A stretch of 64,000 nucleotides of DNA from NCBI RefSeq assembly GCF_003290185.1, contig NZ_QNFY01000008.1, positions 186,001 to 250,000 of the forward strand. The letters are read 5' to 3'. Below are positions 25,290 through 36,665 of this stretch, in pieces; positions within the stretch are counted from its first letter, which is position 1; each line of letters starts with the position of its first letter. This DNA comes from Chryseobacterium lathyri. GTDB taxonomy: Bacteria > Bacteroidota > Bacteroidia > Flavobacteriales > Weeksellaceae. The notes beneath the pieces were generated by a model. The model did no database searches. It saw only the letters and a list, made by a program, of their open reading frames with translations, and was not told where the DNA came from. The position numbers and the translations under genes are program-made.

Positions 25290-27227
25290 CTATGATTTTT
25301 TGATCAGGCTTATCACCTGGTTCTCACTTTTTGAGGCGGTTCCCCAAATCTGTTTGAATGCAGGATAATATTCTTTTGGATAATCCGGACTGGCAATTTT
25401 TGTGGTAGAGATTATTTCAAGCTTATTACCTTTCTGTTCAGCAATATAGCTGTATTCAATTTCTTTGTCTTCGGTAACAATCTTTTTACTTTTAGGCATT
25501 GCTTCTACAACGTAGCCTTCCGGTATTTCAAGGATTACTTTTTTTACTTTAGTAATTGAAGAGATAAAATCAATCGGATATTTTCTTTCATCAGTCTGGT
25601 CAAATTCATTGGAATTTTTGCTCAAAAAAAGCATTGGGTTGATGATCATTTTCTTTCCTATCTTATCGATCAGGTTGTCTGAGGAAAATTTCATTGTACT
25701 TTCGAAATCACCGTTTTCCAGAGTCTTGGTTTCAATTCCCGTAAAATCTATTGAGAAGTTTTCTTTATATTGTTTTTTATATTTTTCAGCATTTTCGTCA
25801 TAGCTTTCCTTGGCAAACATCGCATATGAACCGGTATCTTTGTCGGAATATGTTCCGGAAATACTGCCATCTTCATTGATTTTTGCTTCTGTAGTAAGAT
25901 AATTGAAACTTGTAGTGGTATTTCCCATCTGCATCAGCAGTGCTTTATCTTTAGCCATGAGTACACCATACTCATTCCAGTCTCTTGGGGGAAGATTATT
26001 CATTGATGACTGTTTTGAAGTGGCATCATAGAGATTAAGGCTGTCTTTTATCTTAACCGTTGCAATAACAAAATTCATCCCGACTATGCTGGGAGATGTC
26101 AGGTTGATCAAGCCGTTGTCTACAGTGGAAATAACAAGAGGATCTGCTTTCAGTCCTGCTTCTCTAAGCATCATGACAAGCAAAAGGTTTATTTCTGCAG
26201 CATTTCCGGTTTTGGTTTCTATCAGTTTCTTTATTCCGTCTTCTGTATAAATTCCTCTGTCTTTGTTCCAAGTGAATGTATTTTTTACATAATTGAAAAT
26301 GGCATCAGCTTTTTCTGCATCGGAATTGAGGCCTGAAATAATTGAGGATACATTTTCTTTAACGAGTTTCGTTTTTTTCAGCTCTTCACCAAAATCTTCG
26401 TCTTTATACAGCTTCTCTTTGATTTCTTCCCAGGAAGAGGAATGCATTTTAAGCTCTCTAAAATTAGTGGAATGAAGCTCTGCACTTACTTTTGTGCGGT
26501 AATTCCTGTCATTTTTAACAAACTTTTCAGTTTTGAATCCTTTCAGATTTTCATACCCGAATCTATAGGTTTTAAATGGCATTCCGTACATTGTCTTTTC
26601 TTCCACCATTCTGTACTTTGGAGTTAGTGAGCCTGTATAATTCACATTATAAGCTACATGCGAAGGGCTGTCCAGAATATATTCCGTGTACAGAGAAGGT
26701 GCATCAGACTCGATTACGATCTGCGGAACTGAATATAAAAACGGAGACAAAACTTCATACTGGTATTCTATAACCGATCCGTTCTTTACATTGGGAAAAG
26801 CAAATTTGGTAATGGTTATATATTTACTTTCCTTGCTCTTGTATTTTGAACTCTTATCTACTTTTGTAGCGGTGGCGGCTCCGTTTTCGAGGTTATATAC
26901 AAAAGCTTTCATTTTATTTAGCAGCTCTTCATTGCCACCAGTACTTTTGTATAACGGGATTTCAAGGTTCAGCCAGTCTTCTGCTTTATCTTTATCATAG
27001 ATTTTGACTCTGTAAAACACCTTTTTTCTAAGGTTCCCTGTAGAGGTATCAACATCAAAATGTACTGATTTATATAAAATTTCCGCCGGTGCATTTTCAT
27101 CCAGCGTTGATTTCGCTTTGGAAAGATCAGCATTGTCAAATTTCGGAGGATCAAGAAACTCATGCTTCTGGCCGTTTATATGGATCAAAGTTCCGAAGCA
27201 GAACGCTGTTAGTATTATTTTTTTCAT
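25290..27227 (-). CDS. DUF3857/transglutaminase-like protein, catalytic residues lost
   Basis: A 645-residue exported protein (signal ending H-I-N-G-Q) with DUF3857 in the first third and a transglutaminase-like fold in the middle. At the Cys position it reads T-G-N-A-A-E-I-N-L-L-L and at the His position G-M-N-F-V-I-A-T, so both the nucleophile Cys and the His are missing; only L-Y-D-A-T keeps the Asp. It is therefore expected to be inactive as a thiol enzyme. It follows its intact paralogue (27230-29122) by two bases, so the pair is co-expressed and may form one envelope complex. A beta-rich C-terminal domain follows. Confidence 0.83.
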   Translation of the reverse strand: MKKIILTAFCFGTLIHINGQKHEFLDPPKFDNADLSKAKSTLDENAPAEILYKSVHFDVDTSTGNLRKKVFYRVKIYDKDKAEDWLNLEIPLYKSTGGNEELLNKMKAFVYNLENGAATATKVDKSSKYKSKESKYITITKFAFPNVKNGSVIEYQYEVLSPFLYSVPQIVIESDAPSLYTEYILDSPSHVAYNVNYTGSLTPKYRMVEEKTMYGMPFKTYRFGYENLKGFKTEKFVKNDRNYRTKVSAELHSTNFRELKMHSSSWEEIKEKLYKDEDFGEELKKTKLVKENVSSIISGLNSDAEKADAIFNYVKNTFTWNKDRGIYTEDGIKKLIETKTGNAAEINLLLVMMLREAGLKADPLVISTVDNGLINLTSPSIVGMNFVIATVKIKDSLNLYDATSKQSSMNNLPPRDWNEYGVLMAKDKALLMQMGNTTTSFNYLTTEAKINEDGSISGTYSDKDTGSYAMFAKESYDENAEKYKKQYKENFSIDFTGIETKTLENGDFESTMKFSSDNLIDKIGKKMIINPMLFLSKNSNEFDQTDERKYPIDFISSITKVKKVILEIPEGYVVEAMPKSKKIVTEDKEIEYSYIAEQKGNKLEIISTTKIASPDYPKEYYPAFKQIWGTASKSENQVISLIKKS

Positions 27228-27229
27228 GG

Positions 27230-29122
27230 TTAGATTTTTGTCAGTAAGATTTTGGAATTATCAATATTCAGGGTCTTTTTTCGGAAACTCACGTAATCGT
27301 TGTATTTTTCTTTCGGAAATATCCCTTTGTTAATTTTAATGAAGCGTGTGACTTTCAACGATTCGCCATTTATTACTATGTTCAGTTTATAGGTCCCGAA
27401 TTCAGAATTGATGGTCATATTTTCCGGAACTTCATCAATTTTATAATTTTTTGGAATGATAAAATCAATCTCATATTCATCCTGGAAAGACTGCCCTATC
27501 TCAAATGGAAGCTCTCTGTTTTCATCTGATTTATAGTAATTATTCGTAAAAATAGGCACTGCTCTGAAAATTAAGTTCGTTCCTGTATTTTTAGAGTAAT
27601 TGTTGGCTTTAAAATCCACATTGAATTTTATCACTGCATTGTCTTTATCATTCACAAAGTCTTTCATTTCAACTTTTTCAAAATTCAGAACATCAAATCT
27701 TGCTTTCATTGCCTCAATTCTTTCTTTTGGTGATAAATAAGCATAAGGCAAATTATTATCATACTGACTTCCGGTATAAGCAAACTGGATTTCTCCGTTG
27801 ATGCTGTTGTCTTCTGTAAGATTAATTTTCAATATCTGCTTTTCTCTGTTCTGTTCGGCTGTATAGGTAGGTGTATTGATAAGTTCGATCCCTTTTTTGG
27901 TTACAGCAAGAACATTTCTGTCGGTAGTGCTGTAGCTCAAATGGTTAAAAGCAATCTGCTGGGAGGTGTTTTCCAGCCAGATATTTCCTTTTTCCGTAGG
28001 CACCATCAGAATCGCATGATTTCCACCCATCGATGGAAAATCCGGATCGAAAGAGACCTGTGATGAGCCGGAATTGATCACGCAGTAATGAGAAGGAATT
28101 CCTGCTTCATTCAATAAGGTTTTCATGTAATTGGTAAGCCCTTTACAGTCTCCATACCCTTTCTTCTGAACTTCGTCCGGAAGCATTGGCAACCATCCCC
28201 CGATTCCCAACCCAACAAATATATATCTGGTTTTCGACTGCATATGCTGATAAATCTTTTTCACTTTCTCCTCCGTTGTGCCTTCCAGTTTCAAAGCAGC
28301 CACTTCAGCTTTAATGGCCGGAGTAGATGCAGAAACAGGCTCTACCAGGTTAGTATAATACCAGGTACCAAAATCTGTCCAGCTGCTCAATATTCCCTGC
28401 TTGCCTTCCAGGTTGAATTTGGCAAGAGCAAAACTTACCTTAGGCAAGATCTTTTCAGGCTGAGGCAGCATCAAGGCATCATCTATTGCCGGAATATTTT
28501 TATAGGAATAGGTCTTTTCATTGCCATTATCAGCTACGGACACGGAAGCATAGCTATATTTTGAAGGATAGGTTTTCGTTTTAAGGTCAATCCCGGACTT
28601 ATTAATAACTTTAAATCCAGCTTCTTCTAAAGATATATTGGGAGAAGAAAACGGTATAAAATCAGGAATAAAAACCGTATTCTCATCGGTAATCTGATAC
28701 GAAAAATCAATTGTATAGGGATAATAAGCAGAAGTATACGGTAATGCTAGGATCCTGCTATCCGAATAAAATACACCTTGTGTATTGTTGGCAAAGTCAC
28801 CAAAATCTGATTTTGAAAAGCTCTTTACTTTCTTTCCGGATTCATCATATACGGTAACTTTAACATCAGAAATATTGTCTCCTTTTTGATAGGGAATATA
28901 AACCTGCGCTTTAGAATCGCCATCTTTGTTTAAAACTGTGATTACTGTATGATGCTGATACTTTATTTCATCAATTTTATTAATCTGCGCCGTTGTAAAA
29001 TCTTTCCTGATCACAACATTGGCATTTTTCTTCAGGTTTTCAGGAATGGCAGAAACAGGATAGGTCTGTGCAAAATATAAAGAGGCTGTAGATAAGGCCC
29101 CAATAATTATAATTTTCATCAT
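27230..29122 (-). CDS. DUF3857 and transglutaminase-like cysteine domain protein
   Basis: A 630-residue exported protein (signal ending S-L-Y-F-A-Q). DUF3857 covers about residues 50-220 and the transglutaminase-like domain about 270-400. The nucleophile Cys326 is in Y-G-D-C-K-G-L-T and His369 in G-G-N-H-A-I-L-M; where most members have Asp, this one reads W-L-E-N-T-S, so the third residue is altered. A C-terminal beta-sandwich follows. Such proteins are common in Bacteroidota envelopes and their substrate is unknown. It is paralogous to and coupled with the downstream gene. Confidence 0.85.
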   Translation of the reverse strand: MMKIIIIGALSTASLYFAQTYPVSAIPENLKKNANVVIRKDFTTAQINKIDEIKYQHHTVITVLNKDGDSKAQVYIPYQKGDNISDVKVTVYDESGKKVKSFSKSDFGDFANNTQGVFYSDSRILALPYTSAYYPYTIDFSYQITDENTVFIPDFIPFSSPNISLEEAGFKVINKSGIDLKTKTYPSKYSYASVSVADNGNEKTYSYKNIPAIDDALMLPQPEKILPKVSFALAKFNLEGKQGILSSWTDFGTWYYTNLVEPVSASTPAIKAEVAALKLEGTTEEKVKKIYQHMQSKTRYIFVGLGIGGWLPMLPDEVQKKGYGDCKGLTNYMKTLLNEAGIPSHYCVINSGSSQVSFDPDFPSMGGNHAILMVPTEKGNIWLENTSQQIAFNHLSYSTTDRNVLAVTKKGIELINTPTYTAEQNREKQILKINLTEDNSINGEIQFAYTGSQYDNNLPYAYLSPKERIEAMKARFDVLNFEKVEMKDFVNDKDNAVIKFNVDFKANNYSKNTGTNLIFRAVPIFTNNYYKSDENRELPFEIGQSFQDEYEIDFIIPKNYKIDEVPENMTINSEFGTYKLNIVINGESLKVTRFIKINKGIFPKEKYNDYVSFRKKTLNIDNSKILLTKI

Positions 29123-29202
29123 GGTTATTAAAGTTGGGGCAAAAATAATAAAATCTTAATAGATGTTAAATTTTTATTTTAATATAAAGAACAATACTAA
29201 TA

Positions 29203-29230
29203 GAAAAGGCTTCATTATCAAAGCCTTTTC
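29203..29230. other. Hairpin in intergenic gap
   Basis: GAAAAGGCTT (29203-29212) pairs with AAGCCTTTTC (29221-29230) across 8 bases. It lies upstream of the DUF3857 operon and downstream of the next minus-strand gene and may be a second terminator for the latter. The rest of 29123-29393 is AT-rich with nothing else seen. Confidence 0.5.
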
Positions 29231-29343
29231 ATATTATAATTTTAACATTTTATATCTCTAATTGAGGATGTTTTTATCATTTTTTCGTGAAATTCTTTTT
29301 TTCAACATTATATTTAAAATTTTTCCACTTTTAAATAAAGACA

Positions 29344-29373
29344 TAAAAAAAGACTCCATTTCTGAAGTCTTCC
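29344..29373 (-). terminator. Terminator of the DUF5684-like gene
   Basis: AAGACT/AGTCTT hairpin followed by T7 on the minus strand, just after the stop at 29394. Confidence 0.65.
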
Positions 29374-29393
29374 AATATCTTTTTAATTATTAA

Positions 29394-29819
29394 TCATTGA
29401 TCGTTGGGAATTCTGCTGCTGTCATATTTATCGCTGCTGAAAGCCAGAACTGGCACGAAAATAAATCCAAAGAAAAACAAAAGAATGGTATAAACCGGGG
29501 TTTCCTTGCCAAAAGCTTTCGCCAATCTGTCATTAACCACCCATGATGCATAGAGATTAGCAAAAGGAATAAAGAACAAAATGATCCACCAAATTGGTTT
29601 CTTTACAATATCCAGCAGTACAATTATATTATAGACCGGTACAAAAGCTGCCCACGCATCTTCCCTGCCAGCTTTCTGAAATATTTTATACATACAGTAT
29701 CCATAAAATATATAAATAAGCAATCCAAAGATCATAGTGCCCATTCCCAGTCCTGCAGCTACTGCACCCGGCATTGCATCGGACCCATCATAAGGGTCTG
29801 TTTGTAAAAGAGTTAACAT
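29394..29819 (-). CDS. DUF5684-like integral membrane protein
   Basis: A 141-residue protein with three to four hydrophobic segments. The motif K-A-G-R-E-D-A-W-A-A-F-V-P-V-Y-N is the hallmark of a small membrane-protein family (DUF5684) whose domain is often fused to signal peptidase I in Bacteroidota; this copy stands alone. No catalytic Ser/Lys of a signal peptidase is present. Function unknown. It lies downstream of gyrB but behind the gyrB terminator. Confidence 0.75.
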   Translation of the reverse strand: MLTLLQTDPYDGSDAMPGAVAAGLGMGTMIFGLLIYIFYGYCMYKIFQKAGREDAWAAFVPVYNIIVLLDIVKKPIWWIILFFIPFANLYASWVVNDRLAKAFGKETPVYTILLFFFGFIFVPVLAFSSDKYDSSRIPNDQ

Positions 29820-29852
29820 AGTATTATTTTTTATTGGTTTGCACCAAATATA

Positions 29853-29883
29853 AAAAAAGCTTCTAATAAATAGAAGCTTTTCT
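29853..29883 (-). terminator. Terminator of gyrB
   Basis: AAAAGCTTCTA pairs with TAGAAGCTTTT across a 5-base loop, 20 bases beyond the gyrB stop. Confidence 0.8.
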
Positions 29884-29903
29884 TAATATATTTTTAATAA
29901 CAA

Positions 29904-31844
<1,941 letters not shown>

Positions 31845-32068
31845 TTAATAAATTTTGCCTAATGCAAAGACCTACAAATATCGTGATTTTTTTCGACTTA
31901 TGAAAGTTAAAATATGTCAAAAAAGATGAGAGTTTTTATTAAAACCAAGAGTACTGTTTTATCTAAAAAAGCTTAAAGTTATTACCTATTTCTCAAATAT
32001 CATCTGTATAAAATCATATTATACATCCGTATTTTATGCTTAAATTTATTTACTCAAAAGTTGATTAT

Positions 32069-33412
32069 ATGGATGATTTTATTGCAGCCCGCGCGCAGAT
32101 GGCTCTCTCACTGGGCTTTCATATCATTTTCGCCTGTGTGGGAATGGTAATGCCTTTTCTGATGGCCTTCGCTCACTGGAAATACCTTAAAACCAATAAT
32201 GAAGTATATAAAGGCCTTACAAAAGCCTGGAGCAAGGGAGTTGCCATTCTTTTTGCAACCGGTGCCGTTTCGGGGACCATGCTTTCTTTTGAGCTTGGCC
32301 TTCTGTGGCCGGGATTCATGAAACATGCCGGACCGATTTTCGGAATGCCGTTTTCTCTCGAAGGGACTGCATTTTTTATTGAGGCTATTGCTATAGGATT
32401 CTTTCTTTATGGATGGGAAAAATTCAACAAATGGTTCCATTGGTTCTGTGGATTTCTGGTAGGATTAAGCGGACTCGCTTCCGGAATTCTGGTTGTGGCA
32501 GCTAATGCCTGGATGAATTCGCCGACAGGTTTTGATTATATCAACGGGCAATATACCAATATAGATCCTATAAAGGCTATGTTCAATGATGCATGGTTTC
32601 CTCAGGCTCTTCATATGACAGTTGCTGCATTCTGTGCGACAGGATTTGCCGTTGCAGGGGTTCATGCTTTTTTAATTATGAAGAAAAAGAATGTGGAATT
32701 CCATACGAAAGCATTCAGAATTGCTGCAGGATTTGCATTAATTGGGGCATTTGGAGCACCTTTAAGTGGTGATGTAGCGGCTAAATCCGTTGCGGAAAGA
32801 CAACCTATTAAGCTTGCCGCAATGGAGGCTCACTTTGAAACTGAAAAAGGAGCACCTTTCGTTATTGGCGGAATTCCTGATGAAGAAAAAGGAGAAGTGA
32901 AATATGCAGTAAAAATTCCAAAAGTTTTAAGCTTCCTGGTAAGCAATGATTTCAACCATGAAGTAAAAGGGTTAAATGATTTTCCGCGTGATGAATGGCC
33001 TCCGGTAGCTGTTGTGCATTACGCTTTCCAAATTATGATCTTCTTCGGTGTGGTCATGATTATCATCGGAAGTATTTATCTGTATGCCTTCTTCTTTAAA
33101 AAGGAATGGCTGACTAAAAACTGGCTTTTAAAAACATTCCTGTTCGCAACACCTTTCGGATATATCGCTTTGGAGGCAGGATGGACAGTAACAGAGGTCG
33201 GAAGACAACCATGGATCATTTATGGAATTATGAAAACAGCAGATGCTGTAACGCCTATGCCGGGAATACAGTATTCATTTTACTTTTTTACGGCTATTTT
33301 TGTGTCATTATCCCTGATTATTATCTTTCTTTTAAGAAGACAGATCCAGATGGTACCGAAACTTTATGACCCTACAGACGCTCAGTTTAACGATAAAAAC
33401 AAAAAATCATGA
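32069..33412 (+). CDS. cydA: Cytochrome bd quinol oxidase subunit I
   Basis: A 447-residue membrane subunit carrying hemes b558, b595 and d. The N-terminus M-D-D-F-I-A-A-R-A-Q-M-A aligns with E. coli CydA M-L-D-I-V-E-L-S-R-L-Q-F-A, so I choose ATG 32069 rather than 32036. The axial His in L-G-F-H-I-I-F-A and the G-R-Q-P-W motif are present. The quinol-binding loop is short, as in cyanide-insensitive-type oxidases. It oxidises menaquinol and reduces oxygen, for low-oxygen respiration. cydB overlaps its end by four bases. Confidence 0.93.
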   Translation: MDDFIAARAQMALSLGFHIIFACVGMVMPFLMAFAHWKYLKTNNEVYKGLTKAWSKGVAILFATGAVSGTMLSFELGLLWPGFMKHAGPIFGMPFSLEGTAFFIEAIAIGFFLYGWEKFNKWFHWFCGFLVGLSGLASGILVVAANAWMNSPTGFDYINGQYTNIDPIKAMFNDAWFPQALHMTVAAFCATGFAVAGVHAFLIMKKKNVEFHTKAFRIAAGFALIGAFGAPLSGDVAAKSVAERQPIKLAAMEAHFETEKGAPFVIGGIPDEEKGEVKYAVKIPKVLSFLVSNDFNHEVKGLNDFPRDEWPPVAVVHYAFQIMIFFGVVMIIIGSIYLYAFFFKKEWLTKNWLLKTFLFATPFGYIALEAGWTVTEVGRQPWIIYGIMKTADAVTPMPGIQYSFYFFTAIFVSLSLIIIFLLRRQIQMVPKLYDPTDAQFNDKNKKS

Positions 33413-34413
33413 TCTACGTTGTTATAGGATTTCTGTGGCTTTCTATCTGCCTTTATATCATTTTGGGCGGTGCTGATTTCGGCGCCGGAATTGTTGAGCT
33501 TTTTACCCATAAAAAAGCACGTCATAAAACAGAAGAGATCATGTACCAATCCATCGCACCCGTTTGGGAAGCCAATCACATGTGGCTGATCATTGCGATC
33601 GTTATTCTTTTTGTAGGATTTCCTGAGATTTACACCACCATGTCTACCTATCTTCATATTCCTCTGGTTCTGATGCTTTTGGGAATTATTGCAAGGGGAA
33701 CAGCTTTTACTTTCAGACATTATGATGCTGTAAAAGATAACTGGCAGATTTTATATACCCAGATCTTTTACTACGCAAGTCTGTTAACTCCATTTTTCTT
33801 AGGACTGATTGCAGCGGCTACCGTTTCACATTCCATTAATCCGGATGCGGTTGGATTTCTGGACTTATATATTTTCAGCTGGCTGAACTGGTTCGGTGTT
33901 TCCGTAGGTTTGTTTACCGTATCATTATGTGCATATCTGGCCTCTATCTTTTCATTAAGAGAAACCCGCGATAAGGCTGATCTTACATTGATGATCAAAA
34001 AATCTAAACAAACTATGGTTTTTGTCGTAATCACAGGTATGCTGGTGTTTTTAACAGCCTATATTTCCGATATTCCTTTGGTGATGTGGGTATTTTCAAA
34101 ACCATTGGGCGTTATGGCAATTTCCTTTGCTACAGTAGCTTTAGCATTGATTCTCCGTGCCCTGCATCAGCGGAAACTGCTTCCTGTACGTGCACTGGCA
34201 GGGTTCCAGATGGTAATGATCTTGGTTGCAGCCACTTACCAGCATAATCCCGATATCATATTGCTCGGAAACGGACAACATCTTTCATTACTTGAACACA
34301 TGGCTCCTCCAAAAACTATTAATGCTCTGGGTTGGGCATTAATGCTCGGCTCTTTGTTTATTCTTCCGTTTTTATTTTACCTGATGGCTTCATTCAGTAA
34401 GCAGAGAAAGTAA
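33409..34413 (+). CDS. cydB: Cytochrome bd quinol oxidase subunit II
   Basis: A 334-residue polytopic partner of CydA with about eight membrane helices. Its start overlaps the cydA stop in ATGA, implying coupled translation. Family blocks: L-G-G-A-D-F-G-A-G, P-V-W-E-A-N-H-M-W-L-I, and G-T-A-F-T-F-R-H-Y-D. No cydX-sized reading frame or cydCD follows; the next gene is a ClbS/DfsB protein 3 bases downstream. Confidence 0.93.
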   Translation: MIYVVIGFLWLSICLYIILGGADFGAGIVELFTHKKARHKTEEIMYQSIAPVWEANHMWLIIAIVILFVGFPEIYTTMSTYLHIPLVLMLLGIIARGTAFTFRHYDAVKDNWQILYTQIFYYASLLTPFFLGLIAAATVSHSINPDAVGFLDLYIFSWLNWFGVSVGLFTVSLCAYLASIFSLRETRDKADLTLMIKKSKQTMVFVVITGMLVFLTAYISDIPLVMWVFSKPLGVMAISFATVALALILRALHQRKLLPVRALAGFQMVMILVAATYQHNPDIILLGNGQHLSLLEHMAPPKTINALGWALMLGSLFILPFLFYLMASFSKQRK

Positions 34414-34416
34414 GAT

Positions 34417-34932
34417 ATGATTCAGTATAAAGACAAAACCGAACTTATAGAAGCTATAAAAGAGAATTATCTGCTTTATGATAAAGAGTTTAATGACATT
34501 CCCGAGAACGAAAAAGATCTTCTGAAACCGGGAGTTGATAAAAGTCCTTCACAGAATATATCGTATCAGCTTGGCTGGACCCGTCTTCTGCTGCAATGGG
34601 AATCGGATGAAAAGAAAGGAATAACGGTACAGACTCCTGCGCCGGGATATAAGTGGAATAATCTAGGTGGTTTATATGAAACTTTTTATAAAGAATACGG
34701 AGCTTTAAGCCTTCATCAGCAAAGAGAGATTCTGAAGAATCAGGTCAATGAGATTGTAGAATGGGTTGAAACCCTTGATTATGAAACATTATTTGTTCCT
34801 GAACAGAGAAAGTGGGCTACAACACCCGCAAAATGGCCTGTCTGGAAATGGATACATATCAATGCCGTAGCACCGTTTAAGAATTTCAGGACTCAGCTGC
34901 GTAAATGGAAAAAAGAAACCGGTACAGAGTGA
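34417..34932 (+). CDS. ClbS/DfsB family four-helix bundle protein
   Basis: A 171-residue cytoplasmic protein of the DinB-like ClbS/DfsB (DUF1706) family. Features include N-I-S-Y-Q-L-G-W-T-R-L-L-L-Q-W, P-G-Y-K-W-N-N-L-G-G-L and the end block P-V-W-K-W-I-H-I-N-A-V-A-P-F. ClbS hydrolyses colibactin for self-protection; most family members lack known substrates. It sits 3 bases after cydB, so it is probably on the cyd transcript, which is odd for this family. The shared terminator overlaps its 3' end. Confidence 0.85.
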   Translation: MIQYKDKTELIEAIKENYLLYDKEFNDIPENEKDLLKPGVDKSPSQNISYQLGWTRLLLQWESDEKKGITVQTPAPGYKWNNLGGLYETFYKEYGALSLHQQREILKNQVNEIVEWVETLDYETLFVPEQRKWATTPAKWPVWKWIHINAVAPFKNFRTQLRKWKKETGTE

Positions 34933-34946
34933 TTCTGTACCGGTTT
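34916..34946. terminator. Bidirectional terminator between cyd operon and lysS
   Basis: AAACCGGTACAGA (34916-34928) pairs perfectly with TCTGTACCGGTTT (34934-34946) across 5 bases. It overlaps the 3' end of the ClbS/DfsB gene and lies 20 bases from the lysS stop, so it can serve both converging units. Confidence 0.85.
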
Positions 34947-34967
34947 ATATTTATTTCATATTCTAGA

Positions 34968-36665
34968 TTATATCAGTTTCATCAAAAGCTGATCATCAAT
35001 CTTATCTACTTTCACAAGATTATTCTTAGTCAAAGTTTTAGAAGCTTTATCCCATTTTTTACCGGATAACTGGCTTCTTTCTTTCACTTCAGCTAGTGTA
35101 AACGGTTCTTCCTGAGAATTAAGGATTTCAAGGATTACTTTTTCATCTTCACCTAATTCAATCTGAGGAACTGTTTTTTCCGGTCTCATCTGAGGGAAGA
35201 ATAATACTTCCTGGATAGATGCGTTGTTCGTTAAGAACATGATTAATCTGTCCATACCGATTCCTAATCCGGAAGTTGGAGGCATACCGTATTCCAGTGC
35301 TCTTAAGAAATCTTGGTCAATGAACATCGCTTCATCATCTCCTCTTTCTGATAAGGCCATCTGGGATTCAAAACGCTCTCTTTGATCGATTGGATCATTA
35401 AGCTCTGAATAAGCGTTTGCAATTTCTTTTCCACAAACCATTAATTCAAAACGCTCCGTTAAGCCTTCTTTGCTTCTGTGTTTCTTTGTCAAAGGAGACA
35501 TTTCAATCGGGTAATCCGTGATAAACGTCGGCTGGATGAAGTTTCCTTCACATTTTTCACCGAAGATCTCATCAATTAATTTTCCTTTCCCCATCGTTTC
35601 ATTCACATCAATTCCGATAGATTTGGCAAAATCAAACAATTCCTGTTCAGTTTTTCCGGTGATATCGAAACCTGTATATTTTTGGATCGCTTCCGTCATA
35701 GAAACTCTTGGATAAGGTGCTTTCCAGTTGATGGTATGCTCTCCGAAAGTAGATTCTGCACTTCCATTCACCTGAACTGCACAGAATTCCAGAAGTTTTT
35801 CTGTGAAATCCATCATCCAGTTGTAGTCTTTGTAAGCTACATAGATCTCCATAGCTGTAAATTCAGGATTGTGCGTTCTGTCCATTCCTTCATTTCTGAA
35901 GTTTTTAGAGAACTCATAAACCCCGTCGAAACCTCCTACGATCAGTCTTTTCAGATATAATTCGTTGGCAATTCTTAAATATAACGGAATATCTAAAGCA
36001 TTGTGATGCGTGATAAACGGTTTTGCTGCCGCTCCTCCAGGAATCGACTGCAGGATAGGTGTTTCTACCTCAAAATATCCGGCATCATTGAAAAAAGTTC
36101 TCATCGCATTGAACATCTTTGTTCTTTTTACGAAGATTTCTTTTACCTGTGGATTAACCGTTAAATCTACGTAACGCTGTCTGTATCTCAATTCAGGATC
36201 TGTAAATCCGTCGTGCACTACTCCATTTTCATCAGTTTTAGCTTGAGGAAGCGGACGTAAAGCTTTGGTAAGAAGCGTAAAGTTTTTTACCAAAATTGTC
36301 ATTTCTCCTACCTGAGTAGTGAATAAGGTTCCTTCAATACCGATAATATCACCGATATCCAACAAATGCTTATACACTTCATTATAAAGCTCTTTATCTT
36401 CACCCGGACAGATCTCGTCTCTGTTAAAATAAACCTGGATCTTACCTTTAGAGTCCTGCAATTCAGCAAAAGAAGCCTTCCCCTGAATTCTGCGGGACAT
36501 CAATCTACCAGCGATCTTCACCTGTTTATTTTCAGAAAAATCCTGTTTTATAGATTCTGTAGTATCTGTAATGGTATACTCCTCCGCAGGGAATGCATTA
36601 ATTCCCATTTCAGTAAGCTTATTCAGCTTTTCTCTTCTAATGATTTCTTGTTCTGATAATTGCAT
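34968..36665 (-). CDS. lysS: Lysyl-tRNA synthetase, class II
   Basis: A 565-residue aminoacyl-tRNA synthetase. An N-terminal OB-fold anticodon domain (about residues 40-150, with V-K-I-A-G-R-L-M-S-R-R) precedes the class II core with F-R-N-E-G-M-D-R-T-H-N-P-E-F (motif 2) and G-L-G-I-G-M-D-R-L (motif 3). It is longer than the roughly 505-residue E. coli enzyme by a C-terminal tail of about 65 residues (E-E-P-F-T-L-A-E-V-K-E-R-S), which looks like a small winged-helix extension seen in flavobacterial LysS. Confidence 0.96.
   Translation of the reverse strand: MQLSEQEIIRREKLNKLTEMGINAFPAEEYTITDTTESIKQDFSENKQVKIAGRLMSRRIQGKASFAELQDSKGKIQVYFNRDEICPGEDKELYNEVYKHLLDIGDIIGIEGTLFTTQVGEMTILVKNFTLLTKALRPLPQAKTDENGVVHDGFTDPELRYRQRYVDLTVNPQVKEIFVKRTKMFNAMRTFFNDAGYFEVETPILQSIPGGAAAKPFITHHNALDIPLYLRIANELYLKRLIVGGFDGVYEFSKNFRNEGMDRTHNPEFTAMEIYVAYKDYNWMMDFTEKLLEFCAVQVNGSAESTFGEHTINWKAPYPRVSMTEAIQKYTGFDITGKTEQELFDFAKSIGIDVNETMGKGKLIDEIFGEKCEGNFIQPTFITDYPIEMSPLTKKHRSKEGLTERFELMVCGKEIANAYSELNDPIDQRERFESQMALSERGDDEAMFIDQDFLRALEYGMPPTSGLGIGMDRLIMFLTNNASIQEVLFFPQMRPEKTVPQIELGEDEKVILEILNSQEEPFTLAEVKERSQLSGKKWDKASKTLTKNNLVKVDKIDDQLLMKLI

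Noticed and set aside
32036..32068. Upstream ATG of cydA
   Set aside because: It adds 11 residues not present in CydA proteins; the alignment with the E. coli N-terminus favours ATG 32069.
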